DNA from: Nemertoderma westbladi
Taxonomy: Eukaryota > Xenacoelomorpha > Nemertodermatida > Nemertodermatidae
Reading direction: 5' to 3'
Length of the DNA: 64,000 nt
Assembly (NCBI GenBank): GCA_032718475.1
Contig: JAUCBJ010007556.1
Coordinates: 1-64,000, forward strand
Shown here: piece after piece, positions 1 through 14,042 of the stretch
Layout of the letters: each line of letters begins with the position of its first letter
Position numbering within the stretch: the first letter of the stretch is position 1
Notes under the pieces: generated by a model
The model's database searches: none
Told to the model about the DNA's origin: nothing
Seen by the model: the letters and a program-made list of their open reading frames with translations, nothing else
Made by a program: the position numbers and the translations under genes

Positions 1-1110
1 AGGGAGTTGGTATCCTCGTATAGAGCAGTAGTCACGAGTTTTTCAAAGCCACGAAAGAACGGCTTTGTAGTGTTTTATGTTTTATGCTTTTTAGCTCAAC
101 ACTAGTAGGTTTAATTACAAGGACATATATCCTTTAACTGACTGATGATCATACGGACTGACCTGGCTGCAATTACGCATCAAACAACCTGGCTTTAAAC
201 TCTGTAAATATCAAAACAAACTGGCACGATTGATCTGTGAATACTGCATACTGCTATTTGTTGTCGGTTATTCATTATATTTGTTGATGAATTATTATAT
301 TGGAATAACGAGAAATAACCCCGACACCCAATATTCTTGATATACCGAAGGTAAGAGAGAAAGGTTACCAATAACGATTGTGACTTGTGTTAAAGTGGTT
401 TGAAGTGAATCTAATGTTATTTGATAGACCCTACATGAGTCAGCCTGTGTTCCTTTTATATGTGATTAAAATCAGTGAAGATTGGCAGATTAGTGTGCAG
501 CATTGTGCAGCATTGCGTATGAGCGAGTCTGTTAAAGAAGCAATTCCTAAAGAATGCGCCATATATGTGAATTATAATTAAGCCATATCGTTGTGAGTAG
601 TTTAAGTCATAACTCTGTTTATATAGATAAAGCGCCACGTCCTAAAGGAACTGTTAATATTCCCGAAGGTGAATAATATTGTCAGAGATTATATAATACT
701 GTCAGTCGAATAATACATTAGGCTTACATAGCAACAAAATTAAACCGTCGAACCCAATCTCCCGGGAATATCCAGCGGGTGAATGGTCGCGCACGGATTG
801 GTTTTGACTAGTGTAGTGAATCAAATACTTGTCATAGGCTAAAAAGCGATTTAATATCTAGAAGACATCTTAATTTGGCGGGTTAAACTGCCAAAGGTCT
901 GAAAGCGCGAACAATTTCATTAATTATAGAAAATTCCGGTTCCGGCCGGAATTCCGGCCGGAATATTCCGGCATGTTGAATTCCGGTTCCGGCCGGAATC
1001 AAAATATTGATTCCGGGACATCCCTAATTAAAGATATATCAATTTTAAAGAAATCGAGTGAACCTTGAACTTATTTTGCCTTAGAAATGCAAATAAAACA
1101 ATAAGTACTA
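1..1110. other. No recognised gene; short GC-rich palindromic patch
   Basis: No open frame here resembles a known protein and no splice-flanked conserved exon was recognised. At about 935-1010 there is a cluster of CCGGCCGG and ATTCCGG motifs forming nested palindromes, unlike the AT-rich surroundings. The stretch lies on the far side of satellite A from the CDKL5-like exons, so it could be intron of that gene or intergenic. Confidence 0.5.
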
Positions 1111-1114
1111 TTTA

Positions 1115-4100
1115 CACAGCATTGGTAACTATTTACTCACCGTTGGTAACTACTCACCTTTGGTAACCATTTACTCACCTTTGGTAACTATTTACTCACC
1201 TTTGGTAACTATTTACTCACCTTTGGTAACTATTTACTCATCTTTGGTAACTATTTACTCACCTTTGGTAACTATTTACTAACCTTTGGTAAATTTATTC
1301 ACCTTTGGTAACTATTTACTCACCTTTGGTAACTACTCACCTTTGGTAACAACTATTTACTAACCTTTGGTAAATATTTACTAACCTTTGAACTATTTAC
1401 TCACCTTTGGTAACAACTAGTTACTAACCTTTGGTTGGTAACTATTTATTTCTTGGTAACTATTTACTCACCTTTGGTAACTATTTACGCACCTTTGGTA
1501 ACTATTTACTCACCTTTGGTAACTATTTACTCACCTTTGGTAACTATTTACTCATATTTGGTAACTATTTACTCACCTTTGGTAACTATTTACTAACCTT
1601 TGGTAAATTTATTCACCTTTGGTAACTATTTACGCACCTTTGGTAACTATTTACTCACCTTTGGTAACTATTTACTCACCTTTGGTAACTATTTACTCCC
1701 TTTGGTAACTATTTACTCACCTTTGGTAACTACTCACCTTTGGTAACTATTTATTTCTTGGTAACTATTTACTCACCTTTGGTAACTATTTACTCACCTT
1801 TGGTAACTATTTACTCACCTTTGGTAACTACTCACCTTTGGTAACTATTTACTCACCTTTGGTAACTACTCACCTTTGGTAACTATTTACTCACCTTTGG
1901 TAACTAATTACACAGCATTGGTAACTATTTACTCACCTTTGGTAACTATTTACACAGCATTGGTAACTATTTAGTCACCTTTGGTAACTATTTACTCACC
2001 TTTGGTAACTATTTACTCACCTTTGGTAATTATTTACTCACCTTTGGTAACTACTCACCTTTGGTAACTATTTACTCACCTTTGGTAACTATTTACACAG
2101 CATTGGTAACTATTTACTCACCTTTGGTAACTATTTACTCACCTTTGGTAACTATTTACTCACCTTTGGTAACTATTTACTCACCTTTGGTAACTATTTA
2201 ATCACCTTTGGTAACTATTTACTCACCTTTGGTAACTACTCACCTTTGGTAACTATTTACTCACCTTTGGTAACTACTCACCTTTGGTAACTATTTACTC
2301 ACCTTTGGTAACTACTCACCTTTGGTAACTATTTACTCACCTTTGGTAACTATTTACACAGCATTGGTAACTATTTACTCACCTTTGGTAACTATTTACA
2401 CAGCAATGGTAACTATTCACTCACCTTTGGTAACTATTTACTCACCTTTGGTAACTATTTACTCACCTTTGGTAACTACTCACCTTTGGTAACTATTTAC
2501 TCACCTTTGGTAACTATTTACACAGCATTGGTAACTATTTACTCACCTTTGGTAGCTATTTACTCACCTTTGGTAACTATTTACTCACCTTTGGAAACTA
2601 CTCACCTTTGGTAACTATTTACTCACCTTTGGTAACTACTCATCTCTGGTAACTATTTACTCACCTTTGGTAACTACTCACCTTTGGTAACTATTTACTC
2701 ACCTTTGGAAACTACTCACCTTTGGCAACTATTTACTCACCTTTGGTAACTACTCACCTTTGGTAACTATTTACTCACCTTTGGTAACTATTTATTCACC
2801 TTTGGAAACTACTCACCTTTGGTAACTATTTACTCACCTTTGGTAACTATTTACTCACCTTTGGTAACTGCTCACCTTTAGTAACAACTATTTACTAACC
2901 TTTGGTAAATATTTACTAACCTTTGAACTATTTACTCACCTTTGGTAACAACTATTTTCTAACCTTTGGTAAATATTTACTAACCTTTGGTTGGTAACTA
3001 TTTACTCACCTTTGGTAACTATTTACTCACCTTTGGTAACTATTTACTCACCTTTGGTAACTATTTACTCACCTTTGGTAACTATTTACTCACCTTTGGT
3101 AACTATTTACTCACCTTTGGTAACTATTTACTCACCTTTGGTAACTATTTACTCACCTTTGGTAACTATTTACTCACCTTTGGTAACTATTTACTCACCT
3201 TTGGTAACTATTTACTCACCTTTGGTAACTATTTACTCACCTTTGGTAACTATTTACTCACTTTTGGTAACTATTTACTCACCTTTGGTAACTACTCACC
3301 TTTGGTGACTATTTACTCACCTTTGGTAACTATTTACTCACCTTTGGTAACTATTTACTCACCTTTGGTAACTATTTACTCACCTTTGGTAACTACTCAC
3401 GTTTGGTAACTATTTACTCACCTTTGGTAACTATTTACACAGCATTGGTAACTATTTACTCACCTTTGGTAACTATTTACTCACCTTTGGTAACTATTTA
3501 CTCACCTTTGGTAACTACTCACCTTTGGTAACTATTTACTCACCTTTGGTAACTACTCACCTTTGGTAACTATTTACTCACCTTTGGTAACTACTCACCT
3601 TTGGTAACTATTTACTCACCTTTGGTAACTATTTACTCACATTTGGAAACTACTCACCTTTGGTAACTATTTACTCACCTTTGGTAACTACTCACCTTTG
3701 GTAACTATTTACTCACCTTTGGTAACTATTTACTCACCTTTGGTAACTATTTACTCACCTTTGGTAACTATTTACTCACCTTTGGTAACTACTCACCTTT
3801 GGTAACTATTTACTCACCTTTGGTAACTACTCACCTTTGGTAACTATTTACTCACCTTTGGTAACTACTCACCTTTGGTAACTATTTACTCACCTTTGGT
3901 AACTATTTACTCACATTTGGAAACTACTCACCTTTGGTAACTATTTACTCACCTTTGATAACTATTTACTCACCTTTGGTAACTATTTACTCACCTTTGG
4001 TAACTACTCATCTCTGGTAACTATTTACTCACCTTTGGTAACTACTCACCTTTGGTAACTATTTACTCACCTTTGGAAACTACTCACCTTTGGTAACTAT

Positions 4101-7100
4101 TTACTCACCTTTGGAAACTACTCACCTTTGGTAACTATTTACTCACCTTTGGTAACTACTCATCTCTGGTAACTATTTACTCACCTTTGGTAACTACTCA
4201 CCTTTGGTAACTATTTACTCACCTTTGGAAACTACTCACCTTTGGTAACTATTTACTCACCTTTGGTAACTATTTACTCACCTTTGGTAACTATTTACTC
4301 ACCTTTGGTAACTATTTATTCACCTTTGGAAACTACTCACCTTTGGTAACTATTTACTCACCTTTTGGTAACTATTTACTCACCTTTGGTAACTACTCAC
4401 CTTTAGTAACAACTATTTACTAACCTTTGGTAAATATTTACTAACCTTTGATGCTTTGAACTATTTACTCACCTTTGGTAACAACTACTTTCTAACCTTT
4501 GGTAAATATTTACTAACCTTTGGTTGGTAACTATTTACTCACCTTTGGTAACTATTTACTCACCTTTGGTAACTATTTACTCACCTTTGGTAACTACTCA
4601 TCTCTGGTAACTATTTACTCACCTTTGGTAACTACTCACCTTTGGTAACTATTTACTCACCTTTGGTAACTATTTACTCACCTTTGGTAACTATTTACTC
4701 ACCTTTGGTAACTATTTACTCACCTTTGGTTGGTAACTATTTACTCACCTTTGGTTGGTAACTATTTACTCACCTTTGGTAAATATTTACTAACCTTTGG
4801 TTGGTAACTATTTACTCACCTTTGGTAACTATTTAATTTACTCACCTTTGGTAACTATTTACTCACCTTTGGTAACTATTTACTCACCTTTGGTAACTAT
4901 TTACTCACCTTTGGTAACTATTTACTCACCTTTGGTAACTATTTACTCACCTTTGGTAACTATTTACTCACCTTTGGTAACTATTTACTCACCTTTGGTA
5001 ACTATTTACTCACATTTGGTAACTATTTACTCACCTTTGGTAACTACTCACCTTTGGTAACTATTTACTCACCTTTGGTAACTATTTACTCACCTTTGGT
5101 AACTATTTACTCACCTTTGGTAACTATTTACTCACCTTTGGTAACTATTTACTCACCTTTGGTAACTATTTACTCACTTTTGGTAACTATTTACTCACCT
5201 TTGGTAACTACTCACCTTTGGTAACTATTTACTCACCTTTGGTAACTATTTACTCACCTTTGGTAACTATTTACTCACCTTTGGTAACTATTTACTCACC
5301 TTTGGTAACTATTTACTCACCTTTGGTAACTATTTACTCACCTTTGGTAACTATTTACTCACCTTTGGTAACTACTCACCTTTGGTAACTATTTACTCAC
5401 CTTTGGTAACTATTTACACAGCATTGGTAACTATTTACTCACCTTTGGTAACTATTTACTCACCTTTGGTAACTATTTACTCACATTTGGAAACTACTCA
5501 CCTTTGGTAACTATTTACTCACCTTTGGTAACTATTTACTCACCTTTGGTAACTATTTACTCACCTTTGGTAACTACTCATCTCTGGTAACTATTTACTC
5601 ACCTTTGGTAACTACTCACCTTTGGTAACTATTTACTCACCTTTGGAAACTACTCACCTTTGTTAACTATTTACTCACCTTTGGTAACTACTCACCTTTG
5701 GTAACTATTTACTCACCTTTGGTAACTATTTATTCACCTTTGGAAACTATTTACTAACCTTTGGTAACTACTCACCTTTGGTAACTATTTACTCACCTTT
5801 GGTAACTATTTACTCACCTTTGGTAACTATTTACTCACCTTTTTTTTTTTTGGTTTAAGTTACTAGTTTATTATATAATTTGCACAATATCAGCATAACT
5901 CTATCAGCATTTACTCACCTTTGGTAACTACTCACCTTTGGTAACTATATACTCACCTTTGGTAACTATTTACTCACCTTTGGTAACTATTTATTCACCT
6001 TTGGAAACTACTCACCTTTGGTAACTATTTACTCACCTTTGGTAACTACTCACCTTTGGTAACAACTATTTACTAACCTTTGGTAACTATTTATTCACCT
6101 TTGGAAACTATTTACTAACCTTTGGTAACTACTCACCTTTGGTAACTATTTACTCACCTTTGGTAACTACTCACCTTTGGTAACAACTATTTACTCACCT
6201 TTGGTAACTATTTATTCACCTTTGGAAACTATTTACTAACCTTTGGTAACTACTCACCTTTGGTAACTATTTACTCACCTTTGGAAACTACTCACCTTTG
6301 GTAACTATTTACTCACCTTTGGTAACTACTCACCTTTGGTAACTATTTACTCACCTTTGGTAACTATTTATTCACCTTTGGAAACTATTTACTAACCTTT
6401 GGTAACTACTCACCTTTGGTAACTATTTACTCACCTTTGGTAACTATTTACTCACCTTTGGTAACTATTTACTCACCTTTGGTAACTACTCACCTTTGGT
6501 AACTATTTACTCACCTTTGGTAACTATTTACTCACCTTTGGTAACTATTTACTCACATTTGGAAACTACTCACCTTTGGTAACTATTTACTCACCTTTGG
6601 TAACTATTTACTCACCTTTGGTAACTATTTACTCACCTTTGGTAACTACTCATCTCTGGTAACTATTTACTCACCTTTGGTAACTATTTACTCATCTTTG
6701 GTAACTATTTACTCACCTTTGGTAACTATTTACTCACCTTTGGTAACTACTCACCTTTGGTAACTATTTACTCACCTTTGGTAACTATTTATTTCTTGGT
6801 AACTATTTACTCACCTTTGGTAACTATTTACGCACCTTTGGTAACTATTTACTCACTTTTGGTAATTATTTACTCACCTTTGGAAACTACTCACCTTTGG
6901 TAACTATTTACTCACCTTTGGTAACTACTCACCTTTGGTAACTATTTACTCACCTTTGGTAACTATTTATTCACCTTTGGAAACTATTTACTAACCTTTG
7001 GTAACTACTCACCTTTGGTAACTATTTACTCACCTTTGGTAACTATTTACTCACCTTTGGTAACTATTTACTCACCTTTGGTAACTATTTACTCACCTTT

Positions 7101-9238
7101 GGTAACTACTCACCTTTGGTAACTATTTACTCACCTTTGGTAACTATTTACTCACCTTTGGTAACTATTTATTCACCTTTGGAAACTACTCACCTTTGGT
7201 AACTATTTACTCACCTTTGGTAACTACTCACCTTTGGTAACAACTATTTACTAACCTTTGGCAAATATTTACTAACCTTTGAACTATTTACTCACCTTTG
7301 GTAACAACTATTTACTAACCTTTGGTAAATATTTACTAACCTTTGGTTGGTAACTATTTATTTCTTGGTAACTATTTACTCACCTTTGGTAACTACTCAC
7401 CTTTGGTAACTATTTACTCACCTTTGGTAACTACTCACCTTTGGTAACTATTTACTCACCTTTGGTAACTATTTACACAGCATTGGTAACTATTTACTCA
7501 CCTTTGGTAACTATTTACACAGCATTGGTAACTATTTACTCACCTTTGGTAACTATTTACTCACCTTTGGTAACTATTTACTCACCTTTGGTAACTATTT
7601 ACTCACCTTTGGTAACTACTCACCTTTTGTAACTATTTACTCACCTTTGGTAACTATTTACATAGCATTGGTAACTATTTACTCACCTTTGGTAACTACT
7701 CACCTTTGGTAACTATTTACTCACCTTTGGAAACTACTCACCTTTGGTAACTATTTACTCACCTTTGGTAACTACTTACTCACCTTTGGTAACTATTTAC
7801 TCACCTTTGGTAACTATTTACTCATCTTTGGTAACTACTCACCTTTGGTAACTATTTACTCACCTTTGGAAACTACTCACCTTTGGTAACTATTTACTCA
7901 CCTTTGGTAACTATTTACTCACCTTTGGAAACTACTCACCTTTGGTAACTATTTACTCACCTTTGGTAACTACTTACTCACCTTTGGTAACTACTCATCT
8001 CTGGTAACTATTTACTCACCTTTGGTAACTACTCACCTTTGGTAACTATTTACTCACCTTTGGAAACTACTCACCTTTGGTAACTATTTACTCACCTTTG
8101 GTAACTATTTACTCACCTTTGGTAACTACTCACCTTTGGTAACTATTCACTCACCTTTGGAAACTACTCACCTTTGGTAACTATTTACTCACCTTTGGTA
8201 ACTACTCACCTTTGGTAACTATTTACTCACCTTTGGTAACTATTTATTCACCTTTGGAAACTACTCACCTTTGGTAACTATTTACTCACCTTTGGTAACT
8301 ACTCACCTTTGGTAACAACTATTTACTAACCTTTGGTAAATATTTACTAACCTTTGAACTATTTACTCACCTTTGGTAACAACTATTTACTAACCTTTGG
8401 TAAATATTTACTAACCTTTGGTTGGTAACTATTTATTTCTTGGTAACTATTTACTCACCTTTGGTAACTATTTACTCACCTTTGGTAACTATTTACTCAC
8501 CTTTGGTAACTATTTACTCACCTTTGGTAACTATTTACTCGCCTTTGGTAACTACTCACCTTTGGTAACTATTTACTCACCTTTGGTAACTACTCACCTT
8601 TGGTAACTATTTACTCACCTTTGGTAACTATTTACACAGCATTGGTAACTATTTACTCACCTTTGGTAACTATTTACTAACCTTTGGTAACTATTTACTC
8701 ACCTTTGGTAACTATTTACTCACCTTTGGTAACTATTTACCAACCTTTGGTAACTATTTACTCACCTTTGGTAACTATTTATTTCTTGGTAACTATTTAC
8801 TAACCTTTGGTAACTATTTACTAACCTTTGGTAACTATTTACTCACCTTTGGAAACTATTTCCTCACCTTTGGTAACTATTTACTCACCTTTGGTAACTA
8901 TTTATTTCTTGGTAACTATTTACTAACCTTTGGTAACTATTTACTAACCTTTGGTAACTATTTACTCACCTTTGGTAACTATTTACTCACCTTTGGTAAC
9001 TACTCACCTTTGGTAACTATTTACTCACCTTTGGTAACTATTTACTCACCTTTGGTAACTATTTATTTCTTGGTAACTATTTACTAACCTTTGATAACTA
9101 TTTACTAACCTTTGGTAACTATTTACTCACCTTTGGTAACTATTTACTCACCTTTGGTAACTACTCACCTTTGGTAACTATTTACTCACCTTTGGTAACT
9201 ATTTACTCACCTTTGGTAACTATTTACTCACCCTTAGT
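1115..9238. repeat. Satellite A: 21-bp tandem array, about 8.1 kb
   Basis: The array is built from a 21-bp unit (TTTGGTAACTATTTACTCACC is the common form) mixed with a 17-bp form that lacks four bases (TTTGGTAACTACTCACC) and with variants carrying ACAGCATTGG, TATTTCTTGG or ACAACTATTTACTAACC. A complex marker block (AACAACTATTTACTAACC, then AAATATTTACTAACC, then a GGTTGG junction) recurs near 1,350, 2,880, 4,400, 7,225 and 8,310, which shows higher-order amplification of segments of roughly 1.1-1.5 kb. Because 21 is a multiple of three, the array is open in several frames and yields false proteins of the GNYLLTF or VTIYSPL type. No RNA or protein function is evident. Confidence 0.97.
5838..5908. 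other. Non-satellite interruption in satellite A
   Basis: The monomer pattern breaks at a run of 12 or more T followed by about 65 bp of unrelated AT-rich sequence (GTTTAAGTTACTAGTTTATT and on), then resumes at TTTACTCACC. No terminal repeats or target duplication were obvious. It could be a small insertion or an old flank trapped between amplified segments. Confidence 0.7.
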
Positions 9239-10689
9239 AACGAGACAGTTTTCCAACTTTATATCACAATGAATGACGTCATTAAGGTGACACCAATGAA
9301 CGGCCTTTACCAGCTGATACAGAAGGTTAACTATTTGATGGTGATGTAATCCAGTTTGGCAATCCTAATCAAAAAATTGGGATATAAAATGCATAAAATG
9401 CATGGGATATAGTAAATAGAGCCCTGGGACCAACATCTAAACGTGAATTACGCTATGGCCGGTTTCTCTGTGTATTTCGGAAACAATATTAGTCGGAAGC
9501 TAATACAACAGCCATAATATAATAATAACTGTTGGTTGAATTGGCTTGCAGTTTTTCTGCACGAAAGCCCCACTCGTGTTCGATTCATAGCAACAAACAA
9601 AAATATATATAAATTATCTACTTATATAGAAGTTCATTACCTATTGTAGCCCAGGTACTAACTTAGGTAGTAACGGTAAGTTGAGAAGGGTTGGGGGGGG
9701 GGGGGGGGGGGTTATGATACACTTTGTGTCAAATAGAGGGAACGATTGCTCGTTAGAACCGTCGGCACAAAGATAAAATTAGGTAAAGTTTTAGTGTTCA
9801 TGAAAAGTACGGCGTAACTGAAATAATAAAAGTTACAGCGGGAGTAAAACCAAGAAAACAGAGAAAATAACTAATACAAAGTTATTCGCACGTCGTAAAG
9901 CGAGGTGTTATTTTGCACTTCACAACTTTAGTGGACATTACAGCATTGTATTGGCCTGTACATTTAGTATTGTATTGGTGTTGTAATGTCCCTTGTTTAT
10001 GTGGTGACCAATGACGGCGAGCTGTATAGTTACGTTTACCTTATAGTTTCATTTAACTTATAGTTAAGTATGGTTACCACGTAAACAATAGGTGGTATTT
10101 ATAATTAATTGCCTGACAGCCAGATAGGCCGACTGCATTACCTACCGGTAAGCGGGGTATAGCTATTAATAACCAGTAGGGCCTAGCTATATTATTATAA
10201 CATGGCTCCAAACGCCACCATAAATATAAGCTAACTTATTTATAACATAATTTTATGTCATTTTTACAAATATTTATACAGAAACTAATATAATTGGTGC
10301 AGTTTCTAGCACTTATAATGTATATGTAAAATCATTTCGTAATGTTAAAATTTGGGAATAAAACTACATACCGGTACATACTTGTTGCAAAGTACTTTAC
10401 AGTGTTCTGATCCTCGTGGCTTTATTTTCACTCACTCACTAACGTTCGTTCGTATAACAAAGCCACTCGGATCATCACACTGTAAAGTGCTACTTTACAC
10501 ACAAGTACCCAAGTACCGGTATGTAAATAGTTATTACAATAATGAGGTGTTTTACTAAAGGGGCGGGCGAGCTGTAGATGAGGTGAGAAGCTGGGAGGTT
10601 GTGTAAAAAAACAGGAGATGCAAAGGCTTATTTTAACTAAAACATCAACAGACCAATGCCGTAAACCTTTGTTTATCATAAATATTTAC
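9239..10689. other. Probable CDKL5-like intron; no exon recognised
   Basis: This lies directly downstream, on the minus strand, of the splice donor ending the second CDKL5-like exon. I searched both strands by eye for the HRDIKPEN catalytic loop expected in the next kinase exon and did not find it. The stretch contains a run of 19 G at 9,693-9,711 and several ACCGGTA motifs. Confidence 0.5.
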
Positions 10690-12420
<1,731 letters not shown>

Positions 12421-12424
12421 GGCA

Positions 12425-13115
12425 AAAGAAGCAGGTTACAGTGGTGGTGTTTTCTAACCAAAACAATAAACTAATCTCCATTACTTAATTAACGGAAAGG
12501 AGCAGGTTACAGTGGTGGGTTTTTCTAACCAAAACAATAAACAATATGGTACGCATAGGTACCCATATGAACTATAACTCTCCAACCAGACACTATATAA
12601 CATTGGAGTTGGAGGTGTCTCATTGGTTCCCCCAAGCTTGACAGCTTGACACTAGAACAAAGCCGCCTCCGCTTTGCAGGACATTGCTTTCGCCATGAGG
12701 ACCAGCCAGTGCACCTCATGGAGTAAATAAGCATGGTGGACAGCCCAGACTTTGTTGAGACGCATCTTTCTTAGTGTTTTAAAGGACACGGGCCTTGAAG
12801 ATGCGGATGATCTAGAAAATGTCATGGGTGATAAGGCCTGACAGCCTGAAAGCTGTAAGGGAGTTGTGGAGGCGCAATTTTGTCAACAAGCAGGCACAGC
12901 ATTCTTAATAGGGCCTATATATATAATGCAGCTGCAATGCAGCATGCCGACAGTAGTAGTAGTTGGTTAGAAAAGCCCGCTTCTGATGTATAAGCACATA
13001 CCCTATGTGGTGATAGGGCTCCTTCAGCTTCAATACTGCAATAGGTAAAGTCAAAAGTGGCCGTTTATTGTGTTAGTTAGAAAAGCCTGCCTCTGCAACC
13101 TGTTCCTTTCCCTCA
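12425..13115. repeat. Cluster of direct and inverted AGCAGGTTACAG repeats
   Basis: A motif reading roughly AGCAGGTTACAGTGGTG followed by TTCTAACCAAAACAATAAAC occurs at about 12,430 and again at 12,500. Inverted partial copies occur at about 12,962 and 13,075 (TTAGTTAGAAAAGCCTGCC and onward). A related copy lies at about 21,460 inside the nested transposon. The arrangement suggests termini of a small dispersed element that has inserted into or around the LINE remnant between them. Confidence 0.55.
12640..12905 (+). pseudogene. Decayed LINE ORF2 C-terminal fragment
   Basis: Conceptual translation in one frame gives SRLRFAGHCFRHEDQPVH before a stop. A second frame then gives LKDTGLEDADDLENVMGD, and a third gives KAVRELWRRNFVNKQA. 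These follow the order seen at the C-terminus of non-LTR retrotransposon polyproteins, after the reverse transcriptase. At least two frame breaks and stops make it a relic. It is not obviously the same family as the two LINE reverse transcriptases elsewhere in the window. Assignment to the non-LTR class is by recognised pattern; the clade is not determined. Confidence 0.6.
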
Positions 13116-14042
13116 ATTGGTTTATGACGTGTGTTACTTCTGTACTTATTAAGTGGAGACCCCAACACGTTAATCAGTTAATCCCCTTTCACTATCCAGC
13201 CGTTTTAAAATACCCTTCCTGTTGTATGGAAAAATTAGAAGATATGGTGCAGTGGTGGTAGCATCAACTTGTAGTAGGCCTATTTCTTTCTGATAGGGCT
13301 CCCATAGGCTTAGACGAAATCGTAGCTTGTACTGTAGTTAGTCTTAGCAGCAGCTGCAGTTGGCAAACCTGGCATTGCTACCAGTTTCCACCAAATATAA
13401 TTTGTAATTGAATATTTGTTGGAGCATAATCTAATCTAGTCCTAAAGACTCCTAAAGTCCTGGGTACATAATGCTCTGTAACTGTAAGGTTAGACATAAC
13501 ATGAATGTAAACTAAACAATATGCTAAAAGTAAAGTACAAAGTACCTAGAATGCTAGAATGTAGGCCTACCATTCTGCCATTATATTCTAAGTACAGTAC
13601 ACTGAAGATACATAGCCTACACCTATAGAGCTGCAAATGTAACTTTCCATAACTTAATAGCTGTCTGGCTGTCTCTCATATGTCATGCTTCAGCTTCATG
13701 TACTGTCTGACGTACGTCTGTCTGTCTGTACGTGCTGCATGAAGGTCTTAAACGTTTCAACTGATTGTTTCAGTATCTCACATACTGCGCAAAGGTCTCT
13801 TAAAACGTTTCAATGGATTGATTCAGTATCAAAAAGTCAAACGTGCTGCACGAAGTCTTCTAAACATGTTCAATTACCAGCACAACATATTATTCAGTCT
13901 GTCAGTGTCATGCGCGAATCGGCGAATGCCAGAGTGCATCACCATTGTCATCCTGGTTTCGTTTTCTTCACGTTTTTTAGGTGGATTTAGTTGGGTAGCT
14001 AGCAGTTCAGACTTCACTTCACATTCTAATAATATTTATTAA
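13116..14042. other. No gene recognised
   Basis: Short ORFs here have no recognisable motifs. There are repeated fragments such as AAAACGTTTCAA / AAACGTTTCAACTGATTG at about 13,745-13,815, which suggest a small local duplication. It may include the truncated 5' end of the LINE that begins at 14,043. Confidence 0.4.

Noticed and set aside
1431-8606. Plus-strand ORFs made of GNYLLTF or VTIYSPL repeats
   Set aside because: They arise because the satellite unit is 21 bp; frames switch wherever a 17-bp unit occurs, and nothing suggests translation.
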